Part shown: positions 1 to 10,930 of the stretch, in pieces
Layout: each line of letters begins with the position of its first letter
Position numbering within the stretch: position 1 is the first letter of the stretch
Origin: Trebouxia sp. TZW2008
Lineage: Eukaryota; Chlorophyta; Trebouxiophyceae; Trebouxiales; Trebouxiaceae
Direction: 5' to 3'
Assembly: GCA_002118135.1 (NCBI GenBank)
Contig: BDIU01000384.1
Location: 29,364 to 93,363, forward strand
Length of the DNA stretch: 64,000 nucleotides
The notes under the pieces: model-generated
What the model was told of the DNA's origin: nothing
The model's input: only the letters and a program-made list of their open reading frames with translations
The model's database searches: none
Made by a program: the position numbers and the translations under genes

Positions 1-201
1 TTCTGACTGTAGTTGAGCAGCTGTTGAGCTTGCGGACAGGATGACTTTCCGGGGAGGCTGAAGACGATATGGCCTGGTACAGATGGTCGGCCGCGCTTGG
101 TGAGCGGTGTGTGCTGTTTGCCGTGAGCTGTTTATTGGTCGAGGGCGCTTCTGAGGCTGACACAGCACTGGGCGACCTTGGCCAGAGATCAACGTCGACA
201 T
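1..201 (-). CDS. Possible 5' end of a minus-strand gene with a plastid or mitochondrial transit-like leader (partial)
   Basis: Reading the minus strand from an ATG at 201-199, 67 codons stay open to the window edge. The translation (start MSTLISGQGRPVLC) is rich in Ser, Thr, Arg, Gln and Pro and has no acidic residue until the last codon, which is what organelle transit peptides look like. It would form a divergent pair with the USP39 gene starting at 642, matching the strand alternation seen in the rest of the window. No mature domain is visible because the window ends. An overlapping plus-strand frame (69-482) is open too, so this call is tentative. Confidence 0.35.
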   Translation of the reverse strand, partial: MSTLISGQGRPVLCQPQKRPRPINSSRQTAHTAHQARPTICTRPYRLQPPRKVILSASSTAAQLQSE

Positions 202-641
202 TGTTGCGAGTTTTGTCCGCAAACACAAACTTTTGCGTCAAAATGGATCAAGCGAAGCTCGTGCGCGCTATATGCAGTATCGCAAGCTACGAAGCCGTAG
301 CTCGTGCATGTGAAGGCATGCAAACGAGACTATACGTCTGTTCAGTTGGCACCGCGCGATCGGTGCTGGTGCTTTCGCCCGGTCAATTTCTATTCGAGCC
401 TGTACATGCGACGTCAATGCGCATCCTGAAGAGCGTACACGCAGGGCGCTACGACATCACGAGGGCGACTCGCTTACACTGAAGCTTCGCTCCTGACTCA
501 TCGCACCAAGCACTTGAACCCATTGCACCGCTCTCACTCGCAGAGGACGATACGCCTTCGATCATACTGAGCACTGCCAAGCGGTGAGCACTGCAGTGAC
601 TCTGTTTGCGTACGTCGACTCCAGCTGATCAGCCCTGTAGC
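202..641. promoter_or_regulatory. Gap upstream of USP39, probable divergent promoter
   Basis: About 440 bases with no recognisable coding exon. It lies between the candidate minus-strand start at 201 and the USP39 start at 642, so it probably carries promoter and 5' untranslated sequence. I see no clear TATA box or other named element. Confidence 0.3.
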
Positions 642-3398
642 ATGAAAAGGGAGAGGCCTGAGGAGGGCGAGGAGGGGCCAAACAAGCTGCAGCGGCAGTC
701 AGGTGATCTAGAGGATACAACGGCCGACGGCAGTCGACAAGGGTCAAAGCCTTCCAGCAAAGTCAGGAAGGGAACAGAATGCCCTTACCTTGACACCATC
801 GCCAGACAGGTGGAGACTCTTACTGTCTGGGCACAGTTTGGCTCTGTAAGAGGCTGGCGGTTCTGACGCTTGACGTGCTTGCAGAACCTTGACTTTGATT
901 TTGAGAAGTGCTGTGTGGTTTCCTTGAGTCCCATCAATGTATATGCCTGTCTAGTATGCGGCAAGTACTTCCAGGCGAGTCCTGTCATTCTGCTCAGATG
1001 CGCAAGATTTATACAATGCTGCTTGCTTTGTATCTGCAGTGCTCATGTACAATTTCAAGGTATGCTTGCTGTAGGGACGAGGGCCCAAGACAAATGCATT
1101 CACCCACTCCCTAGAAACGAATCATCACATGTTCATGAAGCTAGACAATGCCAAGGTGTGTGCTTGCATTGCTCTTCAGCATACAATGCTTTGAGCTTCA
1201 GTCATTTCATGACATTGCATTTTGCTCAGCACAGGCAGCAATGGACAGACTAGATTAGGCATGCATGGTGCTGATGGTGTAATGAATGTGTATACAAGGT
1301 CACTCATTTGCATACATTGTTCCAGTAGCAATATGTGCAATGCTTGTTGCCTGCTGTTTGCCATCAAGCTGCACTGATGCAAAAGTGATGCAAGACAACG
1401 ATAAATATCTGGCCATGCAGATGCTAGACTCATTGCCGTTGTACACATACCTGTCTGGGTCATTTGCCACTGTTGCACAGGTGAATTTGCGCAGCACAGG
1501 ACCGCTGCACATGACGCCAACTGTACTCCCTGCCTGATGGGCTACCTGTTGATGTCATTTGCTGTTGCTGCACAAACATATGTCCCCGGCAAGCATACTG
1601 AAAGTAAGATCTGTCAACAGGTGTACTGCCTGCCTGATGGTTATGAAGTAGAAGACCGGTCATTGGAGGTCATCAGATATGTGCTCAACCCCACCTTTAA
1701 ACATGAAGAGGTAATTGTTGCACGTAGTTGGCCACCATCTACTCATTGTATCTGCGTTTAGTCACAGCGCACAAGACTATCTTACAGCTGTTTGCACTGC
1801 AACAAATCAGCGCGTTACGCTCGGTGGTTCCTTGTGTGTTGTGGTTGTTTGCAAATGGAAAGCATCAGTGCCTCAACCTGTTGTGTCATGATTTATGGCA
1901 AAAGAAGGCAAATGGTCTGCCGCAAAATGCATTGAACTTCACCCGTTTGGTCGTTTGATGATGCTCAGAACAAGCTGGCCTGGCAAGATAGGACGTGGGT
2001 CACGCACACACAGCACATGTGCTAAGAAGTGTAATCAGTATTCTCTAGTATCAATTGTCAGCTGCTGCTGGTTCATGGCAGACTTTCTGCCATTGCCTGG
2101 CTGGCATGTCCATTCACCGCTTAGTTTCCAGACAGCCAAACAATCAATTGGCAATCAAAGACACTGCTTTGATTGCTTGATTTGACACATGTGCCCGCGT
2201 GAATGCAAGGCATGTAACATTGATGCCTCACCCTGCTCCTGTAGGCCATACAGCAGACAATCAAAGACACTGCTTGTATCGCAGTTACAAACCTCAACAA
2301 GTCAAGTGGCAAGTATAGAACCTGCTTGGGCTGCAGATAGCCAGTTTGGATAAGGAAGTCACGTGGGCGCGGTCTCTGGAAGGCCAAGAGTACATGCCTG
2401 GGCTTGTGGGGCTGAACAACATGAAGAACAATGACTATGTCAATGTGGCGGTCCAGATTCTGGCTAGAGTTGTGCCCATCAGGAACTTTTTCTTGGACGC
2501 ATCCAACTATGCATCTTGCAAGTCCTTGCTGGTGCAACGTTTTGGCGAGCTGCTGAGGAAAGTTTGGAACCCCAGGAACTTCAAGGGACAGGTAAGGAAT
2601 GTAGTCACCAGTCGCATGAATGTATTGAACGCTCTAGAATTTTCAAGGCACGCGTGAGAAATGCACTTCAAAAGGTCATGAATGCATTTGGAATCCCTTG
2701 ACCTCCAAGGAACAACTATGAGCAAGCAGCATCAGGCGCTTCCTGTTCTATGCCCAGAAGGAACCTTTTTCTTAGACCTACTTAATGCTTGCTGCAAGTA
2801 TCTGCTGGTGCAGCGTCTTGGCGAGCTGCTCAGGAAAGTTCGGAACCTCGGGAAGTTCAAAGGGCAGGTGGGGAATCAACTCAAAGGGAGCTTGATTGCA
2901 TTTGAAACACTAGGAACTGCAACAACAGGTGAGGATTGTTCTAGCAAGGAGCATAAATGCATTTGACACCCCAGAAACTCCCAGGCACAGGTGGAGAATG
3001 TGTTAGCAAGGAGCAGGAATGCATATGAAACCGCGGAAATTTGAAGGTGGGTACGAAATGTGATCACAAGCAGCGCCAAGGTGCTTCCTGCTGCATGTAC
3101 CGGGTGTACACTATTGCTGCTTGTTAGACATGTTGTGATAGTCCCCAACGTCTTGGCCTCATCAGGACATGTCTAATCAGCAAACAACAGTATACACTTT
3201 GTGCATGCAGCCGGAGTATAATTAGCAAACGACAGTATACACTCTGTGCATGCTGCAGGAGTATCATAAAAACAGAGCTTGACAGGCCTAGCATAGGCTC
3301 TGTGCAGTTTGAGAATGGAGGGATTTATCGCCCAGACGCAGCAGTGACTTGTGTCGTGAAGTCGACAGCAGTTGTCAAATTGCCAGAAACATGCAATT

Positions 3399-3443
<45 letters not shown>

Positions 3444-6074
3444 GCAACTGCATACCAGCAGCAGCAGCCAATTGCATAACAGCAGCAGCAGCAGGCAACT
3501 GCATAACAGCAGCAGCAACAAGCACTCCTGACCTTGTGGCTTTGTATTGTTAGATGGAAAACATTCAGTAGGAAAGACATTGTTCATTTTTTGTTTACCT
3601 TGTGTATAGGTGAGCCCGCACGAGTTCATGCAAGCGGTGATGAGCAGCAGCAACAAGCGCTTCACCATTGAGCAGCAAGGGGATGCGCTGGACTTCTGGG
3701 CCTGGTTCACCAACACCCTGCACCAGCATCTGTCTGGCAGCAAGCGCAACAAACCCAGCATCATCTCCAGATGCTTCCAGGTCAGGCACATCACTGCAGC
3801 AGGCTGAATCCAACTTGTGCCAAGCAGCATCTCTGGACGCATTCAGGGCAGTTTAATTACTGCAACGATCTTTGTGCAATAGACTTCTGGACCGGATTCA
3901 GCAACAGCCTGCACAAGCAATACAAGCTCAACATTGCCCTCAGATGCTTCCAGGCTATACTCATCACTTGCTGCAGACCAAGTACCATCTCTGTTCTGTA
4001 GCATCTCGTAGGCAGATGTAAATGCAAAACACATCCAGATCCTGACCTTGGCAACACCGCACGGGCACATGTCAATGCAGGGCGAGCTAGAGGTGACAAC
4101 AGAGGCAGGCACAGGCAAAGCTAAGGAGCCGAATGCAGCAGGACAGGTTACTGATGTGGTAGACCGAGTGCCCTTCCTGTTTCTGGGATTGGATTTGCCC
4201 CCAGCCCCCCTGTACAAGGACGTCATGGAGACCAACATCATTCCCCAGGTACGCATGTCATGTAAGCGCGTCATGCAAGGATGTCATGGACATCAGTGTC
4301 ATCTATGAAGTGGCCAGAACAGACAGTGCATGTTCTGGTCCTGTTTTTCGAGCCCTAACTTGAGTCCATCCACCCTACGCAAGGACGTCAAAGAGACTCA
4401 CACCATCCACTCAGTTGTTTCACAGTGTGGTTTGTGACCGACTGATGCCTGTACGTTCATTGCACTAGCTTAATGCACTAGCTTGACAAACTGGCTGACG
4501 GGTCACCCCCAGTACAGAAAAACAAAGTTTGTGCTCTGCTCTGTTCTCCTTGGCTCTCATCCCAGGAGTGTGAGGATGCCCAGATCAGGCGTCAACATGA
4601 AGTGCCTGGTCCCAATCAGCAGCCTGACAGTGACTGCCATTTGTTGCCTTTTGCAACATGGCGTTGACCCTTGTCTGTTGGTATGGAAGCCATAAACCGC
4701 TTTACAATGCAATGTATCTGTTAATGTTTGAGGGGTACCCAGGCCACCTCAGGACTGCAGCATGGCAAGCACATCACATGCATGCGCCTGAGTACAATTG
4801 AGTCAGTTGACGAGTGCGTGCGTGTGGTGGTGCGTGTCTGTGCGTGCACATCTGTGTCCAGACATTCTCCTGACATCAGGCGCCTTAAACAAGACCAGAC
4901 TCTTTGATACGAGCTTGTCATGTCTGCATGTCCGCATGTTTGACCTGCTAAAAGGGCTTGACAAACAGCATATCAGTGACAACATAAAGGCAGGCCGGCC
5001 ATCGTTTCTGCTTTGTACCAGCTTGTCATGTATGCAGATCCCCATCTCTGACCTGCTCAAGAACTTTGACAAACAGCACACGAGTAACATTGCAAGGCAG
5101 GCCCTGTTTCCAGTTTGTATCAGCTTGTCATGCCTGCAGGTCCCCATCTTTGACCTGCTGAAGAAGTTTGATAATCAGCACACCAGTGATGACATAAAGG
5201 CAGGCAGGCGGCGCTTCAGGTTAACTAAGCTGCCGGCATACATGGTGCTGCACATCAAGCGCTTCACCAAGAACAACTTCTTTGTGGAGAAGAACCCGAC
5301 CATTGTCAATTTCCCTGTCAAGAATTTGGAGTTGAGAGACATTGTGCCAGTGACCTCTGGTAAGCTGTGCTGCACATCAAGCGCTTCATCAAAAAACATG
5401 TTGTTATGGAGAAGACCCAACCATTGTCAGTTTTCCTGTCAGACATTTGGAGTTGAAAGACATTGTGCCAGTACTCTTTGCAAGCTGTACTCAATACTCC
5501 AAGCAAAGCCCATTCTCTGTAAACCTGTCCCTACTGAGTCCTGCTGTGAGTCCAGGCCCTGCAGCGCATTGCAGCTGCATTGAGATAACCCAACATGAAC
5601 ACTGCTATGAATTGCAATGTTTTTACTAGTTGTCAATTTTTCTTTCAAGAATTTGAAGTCGAGTCCAAATTCTTGACAGGCAGATTTCTTTAGGTATTGT
5701 GCCATTACCCTGTGGTAAGCTGCTGCAGTTCCAGCAAAAACGGCAAGCAACTGCCATTCAAGCATGACTTGAATCATGTCTGTTCGTACACTGCTGTTTT
5801 TGATATAAAGCTCAAGAGATTTCACATTATTTTATACTTTGCTGCATTTGCAGGCAAGGAAGGCAAGCAGCTGCCATCCAAGTATGACTTGATTGGCAAT
5901 GTTGTACATGATGGCAAGCCTGGAGCCGGAGGCACTTACAGACTACATGTCCACAGAAAAAGTGAAGACGCTTGGTATGAGGTCCAGGATCTCAGAGTGA
6001 CAGACATATTGCCGCAGATGGTGGCGCTCAGCGAGACATACATGCAAGTATATGAGTTGAAATCGCAAAGCTAG
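642..6074 (+). CDS. USP39: U4/U6.U5 tri-snRNP-associated protein 2, USP39/Sad1 family
   Basis: Nuclear splicing factor with an inactive ubiquitin-protease fold, needed in this family for tri-snRNP function. Nine exons join in frame: 642-809, 885-974, 1075-1155, 1621-1710, 2337-2591, 3610-3780, 4081-4248, 5140-5359, 5854-6074, giving 487 aa. The first ~45 residues are charged. The zinc-finger UBP domain follows (ECPYLDTIARQ, LVCGKYFQ, THSLETNHHMF, VYCLPDGYEV). The USP fold begins near residue 145: GLVGLNNMKNNDYVNV has Asp where active USPs have the catalytic Cys, as in other USP39 proteins. LLVQRFGELLRKVWNPRNF, VLHIKRF and DLRVTDILPQMVALSE are further family blocks. Intron 2 begins with GC (975). 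Introns 4, 7 and 8 contain decayed copies of neighbouring exon edges. Length is close to yeast Sad1 and shorter than human USP39. Confidence 0.93.
2592..3070 (+). repeat. Decayed copies of the exon 5 / donor junction in USP39 intron 4
   Basis: Exon 5 ends at 2591 (RNFKGQ, then GTAAGG). Its last ~120 bases recur at about 2745-2867, reading LLVQRLGELLRKV and ending CAG|GTGGGG. Shorter pieces of the junction plus the start of the intron (AGGAAC..., GTGAG..., AGCAAGGAGCA..., GAATGCA) recur near 2640, 2700, 2910, 2975 and 3035. None keeps a usable reading frame for USP39. Confidence 0.75.
3403..3441 (+). repeat. CAG trinucleotide tract in USP39 intron 5
   Basis: Thirteen or so uninterrupted GCA/CAG units, followed to about 3520 by interrupted CAG clusters separated by CAACTGCATA spacers. 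It lies in the intron between 2591 and 3610, so the open Ala, Gln, Ser and Leu frames across it are repeat artefacts. Confidence 0.85.
4902..5139 (+). repeat. Two upstream copies of the USP39 exon 8 acceptor and exon start
   Basis: The true exon 8 starts at 5140 after CTGCAG and reads VPIFDLLKKFDNQHTSDD. Two earlier copies with a period of about 100-105 bases read FDLLKGLDKQHISDN (near 4936) and PISDLLKNFDKQHTSN (near 5039). Each is preceded by the same GCTTGTCATG...TGCA stretch that precedes the real acceptor. Confidence 0.85.
5360..5780 (+). repeat. Copies of the USP39 exon 8 end and exon 9 start in intron 8
   Basis: After the exon 8 donor (5359|GTAAGC) the last ~115 bases of exon 8 recur at 5367-5487, frameshifted but easily aligned (CATCAAGCGCTTCATCAA, CATTGTCAG, GACATTGTGCCAGT). 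A shorter third copy at 5628-5715 again ends in GTGGTAAGCTGCTGCAG. At 5724-5780 there is a copy of the start of exon 9 (GGCAAGCAACTGCCATTCAA), about 130 bases upstream of the real one. Confidence 0.8.
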
Positions 6075-6717
6075 CTCGCTGAGCTTATGGAGTTGAGAGC
6101 TCAGGCACTGGCAGCTTCTGAAAATTGCATGTGCAGCTTCTTTTAGTGGTTCTATCAAACGTGTGCAGTTTGCTCGGCAAGACATCTTTGTGCCTGAATG
6201 TGGGCAACCGCAGTCATGTACTGCATAGCGCCTATGTCGTTCCCAGTTGTCGACTTTCATTTGCTTACCGTCAGAATGTTGATGGACTGCGTCAAGGAGT
6301 ACAATCACAGTACAGAAGTATGACTAGTAGTAGCATGCTTCCTCAGCTTTTGACAACATGCAGGTTGTCATTGTCCTTCATGACATGAAAGCGCTGCACA
6401 GAGCTGTCTGCATCACTGAGCATGTGCGCTCATTTTTGTATGTATCACAGTCAGGCCATCGAGGAGCCATCCTTTTCCAGAGGATTGTCAGCAGTCTTCT
6501 GTACATAGGAAAAAGAAGCAAGACCAAAACATTGCAAAAGGGCGCACATACAATGTTAAGGCATCAAAGCACAACTCTGCAGCAAAATACACAACTTGTA
6601 GTGAAGCTGAGCGCAGGAGTCCATGCTTGTTCAGCAATGGTTCAAACAGCGGACAAGGCGCAAGCTAAACACACCAATTGTGTGGCAGTGCTTGTGACAC
6701 AAAATAAACAAGATCAT
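6075..6717. other. Convergent 3' region between USP39 and the mitochondrial carrier
   Basis: 643 bases between two stop codons that face each other. The open frames here are short and resemble no family I know. It presumably holds both 3' untranslated regions and polyadenylation signals. Confidence 0.5.
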
Positions 6718-9700
6718 TCAATGCCTGTCAGCGTTCACAATGGCTTGTGTATCAGCTGATTCAGCCGGCTGCTGCTCCATGACTTTCAGCAGAAATTCGT
6801 ACACAGTAAAGACAGCAGCATTGACTATAAACGCCCTTGTTACTGTGGCTGTCATGCCATTGAAGAAGACTCCTCGGCCCTCCTCTCTCCAGCTGGTTTT
6901 GGCACAGTCTATCCATCCTGCAAATGTCAGCGAATGATGGACTCAGAATATACTGTAGCTGCACGCCACAAAGCAGGCTGTCAATGCATCAGACGGTTGA
7001 GTGGTACAGGTTATGCATCACGAGAAAGCTTGCAATTTCCAACAAGCTGTCTGCGATCCCAATTGTGGCAATGATCATGCTTTTGACAACATGACTTACA
7101 AACTTGGCACATCTCAAGTTGGAAAACTAGAGGTTTGTGTCCCAGATGCTGCGGGCATGAAGTTGACAGCCTTCCACAGTGGTCAGGGCAGAAAGCAAAG
7201 CTGGTAGGGCACATGTCATAAGGGCAGCAGCAGGCTGTGATGCTTGTTGGCTGTAGACCAGCTTTAATTTCAATTTGCTGCCAAATTGCAGCCATCATTG
7301 TATGCATGCAGTCTGTCTGGACAGTCAAGGAGCAAGCCCTTCCACAATGCTCAGAGTGCGTGAACAATGCTCAGAGGCGAGCCACCCGCTGCGCTTGCAA
7401 TCAATCCTTGACAGAGTTTGCAAAATTTCTCAAGAAATGGTACCTTTGTACTCAGAGTCAATCTTGCTAGTGGCCTGTATTCTAGACTTGATGACATCCA
7501 GAGGGTACACACTCCACCAAGCAATGGAGCCAGCCAGCCCACCTGCACACCATTTACACTTAGCGCAAGCCTCACATTTCTGGATGCCTGAGCAACAACA
7601 GCCTGCAGATGCTAGCAAGCCCGCCTACACATATTTCATGTCAAAGATGTCTGAGTCTTCAGAAGCAAGAGTCAAACAGTGATATCTGTGATTCAGCTCG
7701 ACAATAGGTCTGATAGCATGTGCCATAAATGGCAATCTACAATCAGATCACCCAAAGCTATTAGCTACAAATGCCTATAAACGCCAAGAGTACAATTGCA
7801 TGTATGACTAAGTGCAGACCCATTTGAGCAACCCAAGTCTGCATACATGCATGGCATGTTTGCAGCTGATGTTAAGATTTTGGCTGGTACATTCAGAGCG
7901 TCAATGTCAAGCCTGAGCAGATAAGACTTATGTCACATGCACTTACCCTGTATGCTGTTCACTGTGATGGTTGCTGTTATGACTGTGACTTACCAGTATT
8001 GCGTACGGCCAGGACAATGTCTTATTGCTTTTGGCACAAACGCTTACCAGCAGTGAGTAAAGCCAGGGGACCGATTTCCCCAGAAGCTCTGCTGCCGGGT
8101 TGCAGCACTTCTTGCATGCCCTCATACACAGCAAAGTAAACTCCAAAGCTAGGCCAGTCTCTCACTAGAGTCACTGCTGTGCCACGCCATAGTCCTGTAG
8201 TTTCATCAATGGTACGGCTTTCTTCATGTGTAGGAGACAACCAGCAAAATGTCTTAAGCACACAGAACTGAGGTCTGTTCAATGAAACTCAAGCCGGAGA
8301 TGGGCCAATGCCCCACTAGGAACATTGCTTTGCTGCATCATAGACCTGTATTGCAAGCTTGGCCATCAGAATCTGCGTGCGACATGACACACTGCCTGTT
8401 CAGTGTTTGATTAGTCAGAGGTCGTTGAGGGGTCATTTGCATATAATTTACATGTTGATAAAGACAATGCTGATGATAATGATAACGGCCATATTCTTGG
8501 TTGATTGCACAGGGAGCTGACCAGTGATGCCCTCTTGCATGGGCACCTGCCGGAGCAGTCTGATGGGACCCACATGCTGTATGTTGCGTGCATCATTGCC
8601 AAGTTGTGGTTGGAGTTTGACACAGATGCCCTCTTGCATGGCATGTAAAGCAGATTGCATGTCTTGCATGTTGCATGTGTTGCATGTATGGCATGTATTG
8701 ATATTAAGGTGCAGAGGGAGCTTACCGGTAATGCCCTCTCGCATGGCAACCTGTCTGAGCAGCCTGATGGGCCCCACATACCCTGGATGGCCTGGCAGCT
8801 GCGTCTGAAGCTGCAGCCTGATCTTCAGCAGCTCTGTTGGTGTGGTGATTGCAATCTGCATGAGTCCAGAGAAGGTACCTGCAAATGCAGAATGCATTCT
8901 ACCACATCGGACGCTGAATGATTCAATGCCTCACCATTTGAGTGAGATATGATAAAAGCTGTTGTGTGAGGCAAAACAGCCTGCAAAACTAGTCTGCTTG
9001 CTGAGAAGCATTGCTGCCCATCTCTTGATCCAGCCACACATCTTCTGCGGGACTATGATGTTCCTGAAGGCTGTGCATCATGTGACAGAGAGCTTGCCAA
9101 AGCATGCCTGCTGAGACAGCAATAGCAGCAGCAGCAGCAGCAGCAGCAGCAACGGAGAGAAGCAGGGATGCACAACAACTCAAGAGGTACAATTTGTGAG
9201 CTTTCAGAAATGCTTGCACAGCACAGGTGGAAAACAATGACTGACTTCTGGTATGGCACACCATACTTCTGTCCAATGCTAAAGCGCTCTGCAAAAATTG
9301 GAAGGCATGTGATATGAACAACAGCAGCTGGCAAGTGGCCATGAAAAGCAGCGGAACAGCCTGGCAATCACCATGCAAGCCAACCGTCGGATGTCACTGC
9401 ATGGCCATTTAGTGAGCCATTCCTATGGTGAACTGTTGTCTTTGTAGCTAACATTAAGGTCTGGCACTCCAGTCAGCAGGTGACCTATGGCAGACTTGGG
9501 TACAATTGCAGTGCGCAAAGATTTGTTGTGCGATGCTTTTGCAAGCCAATTTGACCACTGCAAAGTGATGAAGGCTCTGAGGTTTGATGCTGGTGTGCGC
9601 GTGATGCTGATGTCTGCAGGTTCTGCTGTGAGTAGCTGTCATATTTTCAGCAAATCACAGGTGACGCTATGCTGCTGTTAGCCGAAGCTGCAAGACTGCA

Positions 9701-10842
9701 TGGCAGTACAAGACATGATGCTCCAGTTCGCCCAATCGAAAGTTGCAACTTTCAATTAACATGCAGGGGAGTGCCATGGTTGAATCTGGAATGAAAAGGC
9801 AGATGAGTAAACACTTAAATGCATACAAGAGTTAGACAATCTACCATGCGCGACGTCATGCATTAGCCCCCACACCACACTGGCGCTTCATTGAGTCAAT
9901 CCATGTGTCATGGCACCTTACAGGTCTCTCTGTGCAAGTCCTGTGTACAGCCAGTTACAGAAACGCTGTAAATTTAGGTATGCACATCCATATCTATGAG
10001 TAGAGACAAACCTATGGCGTCAATAACTGCTGCATGCCTGGCTGTGAATATACACGTGCAAATGTACAGCTATAGGCAGATACTGAAGGATGCAACGTAT
10101 TCACCTGCTGCATAGACCTGCCAGAGCTTGAGAGGCTGCTTTGCATCAGTGCGCGAGGTGTCCCTGTTGGCAAGCCACCTACAGCCGACGCCATAGGAAT
10201 AAAAGACGACGGCATTCTGCGCTCAAAACAGCCAATTTTCAGCTCAAGAGTTCAGCTCGGCTGTGGCGGTATGCAGACTATTTCAGTCTCAGCGTTTTGC
10301 CGTGAAATTGTTTCTTGCTGAGGGGCGCCTTAGGCCAAGGTGTGTGTGTTGGAGCAGGGCAACTGAGCAGGGCAACTGAGCAGGACATGCATCAAGCAAA
10401 GAAGGAAGGGCCATGGGATAGCCTGCTTCACGTCATGCAAGGTTGCCATCAATTGCATGCACCCACAGTAACAGTTATGAAATGAAGGACAACCTGCATT
10501 GCAATAGTTGTGATGGGATAGCCTGCACCCTTGAACAGAGAGCGCACACCCTCTTGTCTGACAATGTTCTGCCACATGCTGGCCAAGCTTCTGGTGCATG
10601 ATGACTTCTGCTGCAGCCGCACACGTACCACGTCCAAAGGCTGTCCTGCTATAATCCCCGCTACACCTCCAGCAGCACCTGAGAGCAATCTCTAGCAGAC
10701 TGAAGGGCTGTGCCTGAACTGTGATAATACATGTTCACATCGGGATCGCACCTGCTAAGAAATCCTTGACAGCAGGTGACAAGCGGTAGATGGAGTATGG
10801 GCTGTGAGTGGCTCCTAGCGACGCCGAATGCTGCTCCGTCAT
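6718..10842 (-). CDS. Mitochondrial carrier family (SLC25) protein
   Basis: Inner-membrane solute carrier of mitochondria. Seven exons on the minus strand: 10842-10752, 10678-10494, 10216-10105, 8878-8726, 8194-8048, 7542-7444, 6917-6718, giving 328 aa in frame. All three carrier repeats are present, each with the Px[DE]xx[KR]x[RK] signature: PLDVVRVRLQ (~residue 46), PTELLKIRLQ (~145) and PLDVIKSRIQ (~243). Six membrane helices are therefore expected. The segments ending RDWPSFGVYFAVYE and RAFIVNAAVFTVYEF resemble the carnitine/ornithine/basic amino acid branch of the family, so that substrate class is a guess, not a call. The start is the first ATG of a short 5' exon, 88 bases from the next gene's candidate start. 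Intron 4 holds copies of the exon 4 end. Confidence 0.9.
8517..8650 (-). repeat. Copies of the carrier exon 4 end and donor inside intron 4
   Basis: Exon 4 ends at 8726 (minus strand ...RQVAMREGIT, then GTAAGC). On the minus strand its last ~60 bases recur at 8580-8517, reading VGPIRLLRQVPMQEGIT. A shorter piece (CATGCAAGAGGGCATC) recurs at 8640-8622. Both lie downstream of the real donor. Confidence 0.75.
9124..9152. repeat. CAG trinucleotide tract in carrier intron 3
   Basis: About nine to ten perfect AGC units within the intron between exons 3 and 4 of the carrier gene. It is non-coding, despite open poly-Ala and poly-Cys frames. Confidence 0.85.
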
Positions 10843-10930
10843 GCAGGCGCCAGCGAGCTACTTCATGCAGAACCCCGCCTGGTTGGCTTAGCCAGGGATA
10901 ACATGCACGTCACGGACGCAAGTTGTGAGT
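10843..10930. promoter_or_regulatory. 88-bp divergent gap between carrier and coiled-coil gene
   Basis: Only 88 bases separate the carrier ATG (10842, minus) from the candidate ATG of the next gene (10931, plus). If both starts are right, the two genes share one short bidirectional promoter. Confidence 0.35.

Noticed and set aside
69..482. 137-codon plus-strand open frame with a hydrophobic N-terminus
   Set aside because: No similarity to any family I know, no splice context, and it is antisense to a better transit-peptide-like frame. Kept only as an alternative.
4798..5583. A single 261-codon plus-strand frame across the USP39 exon 8 region
   Set aside because: It reads through the exon copies and intron. 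Homology and phase support only 5140-5359 as exon.
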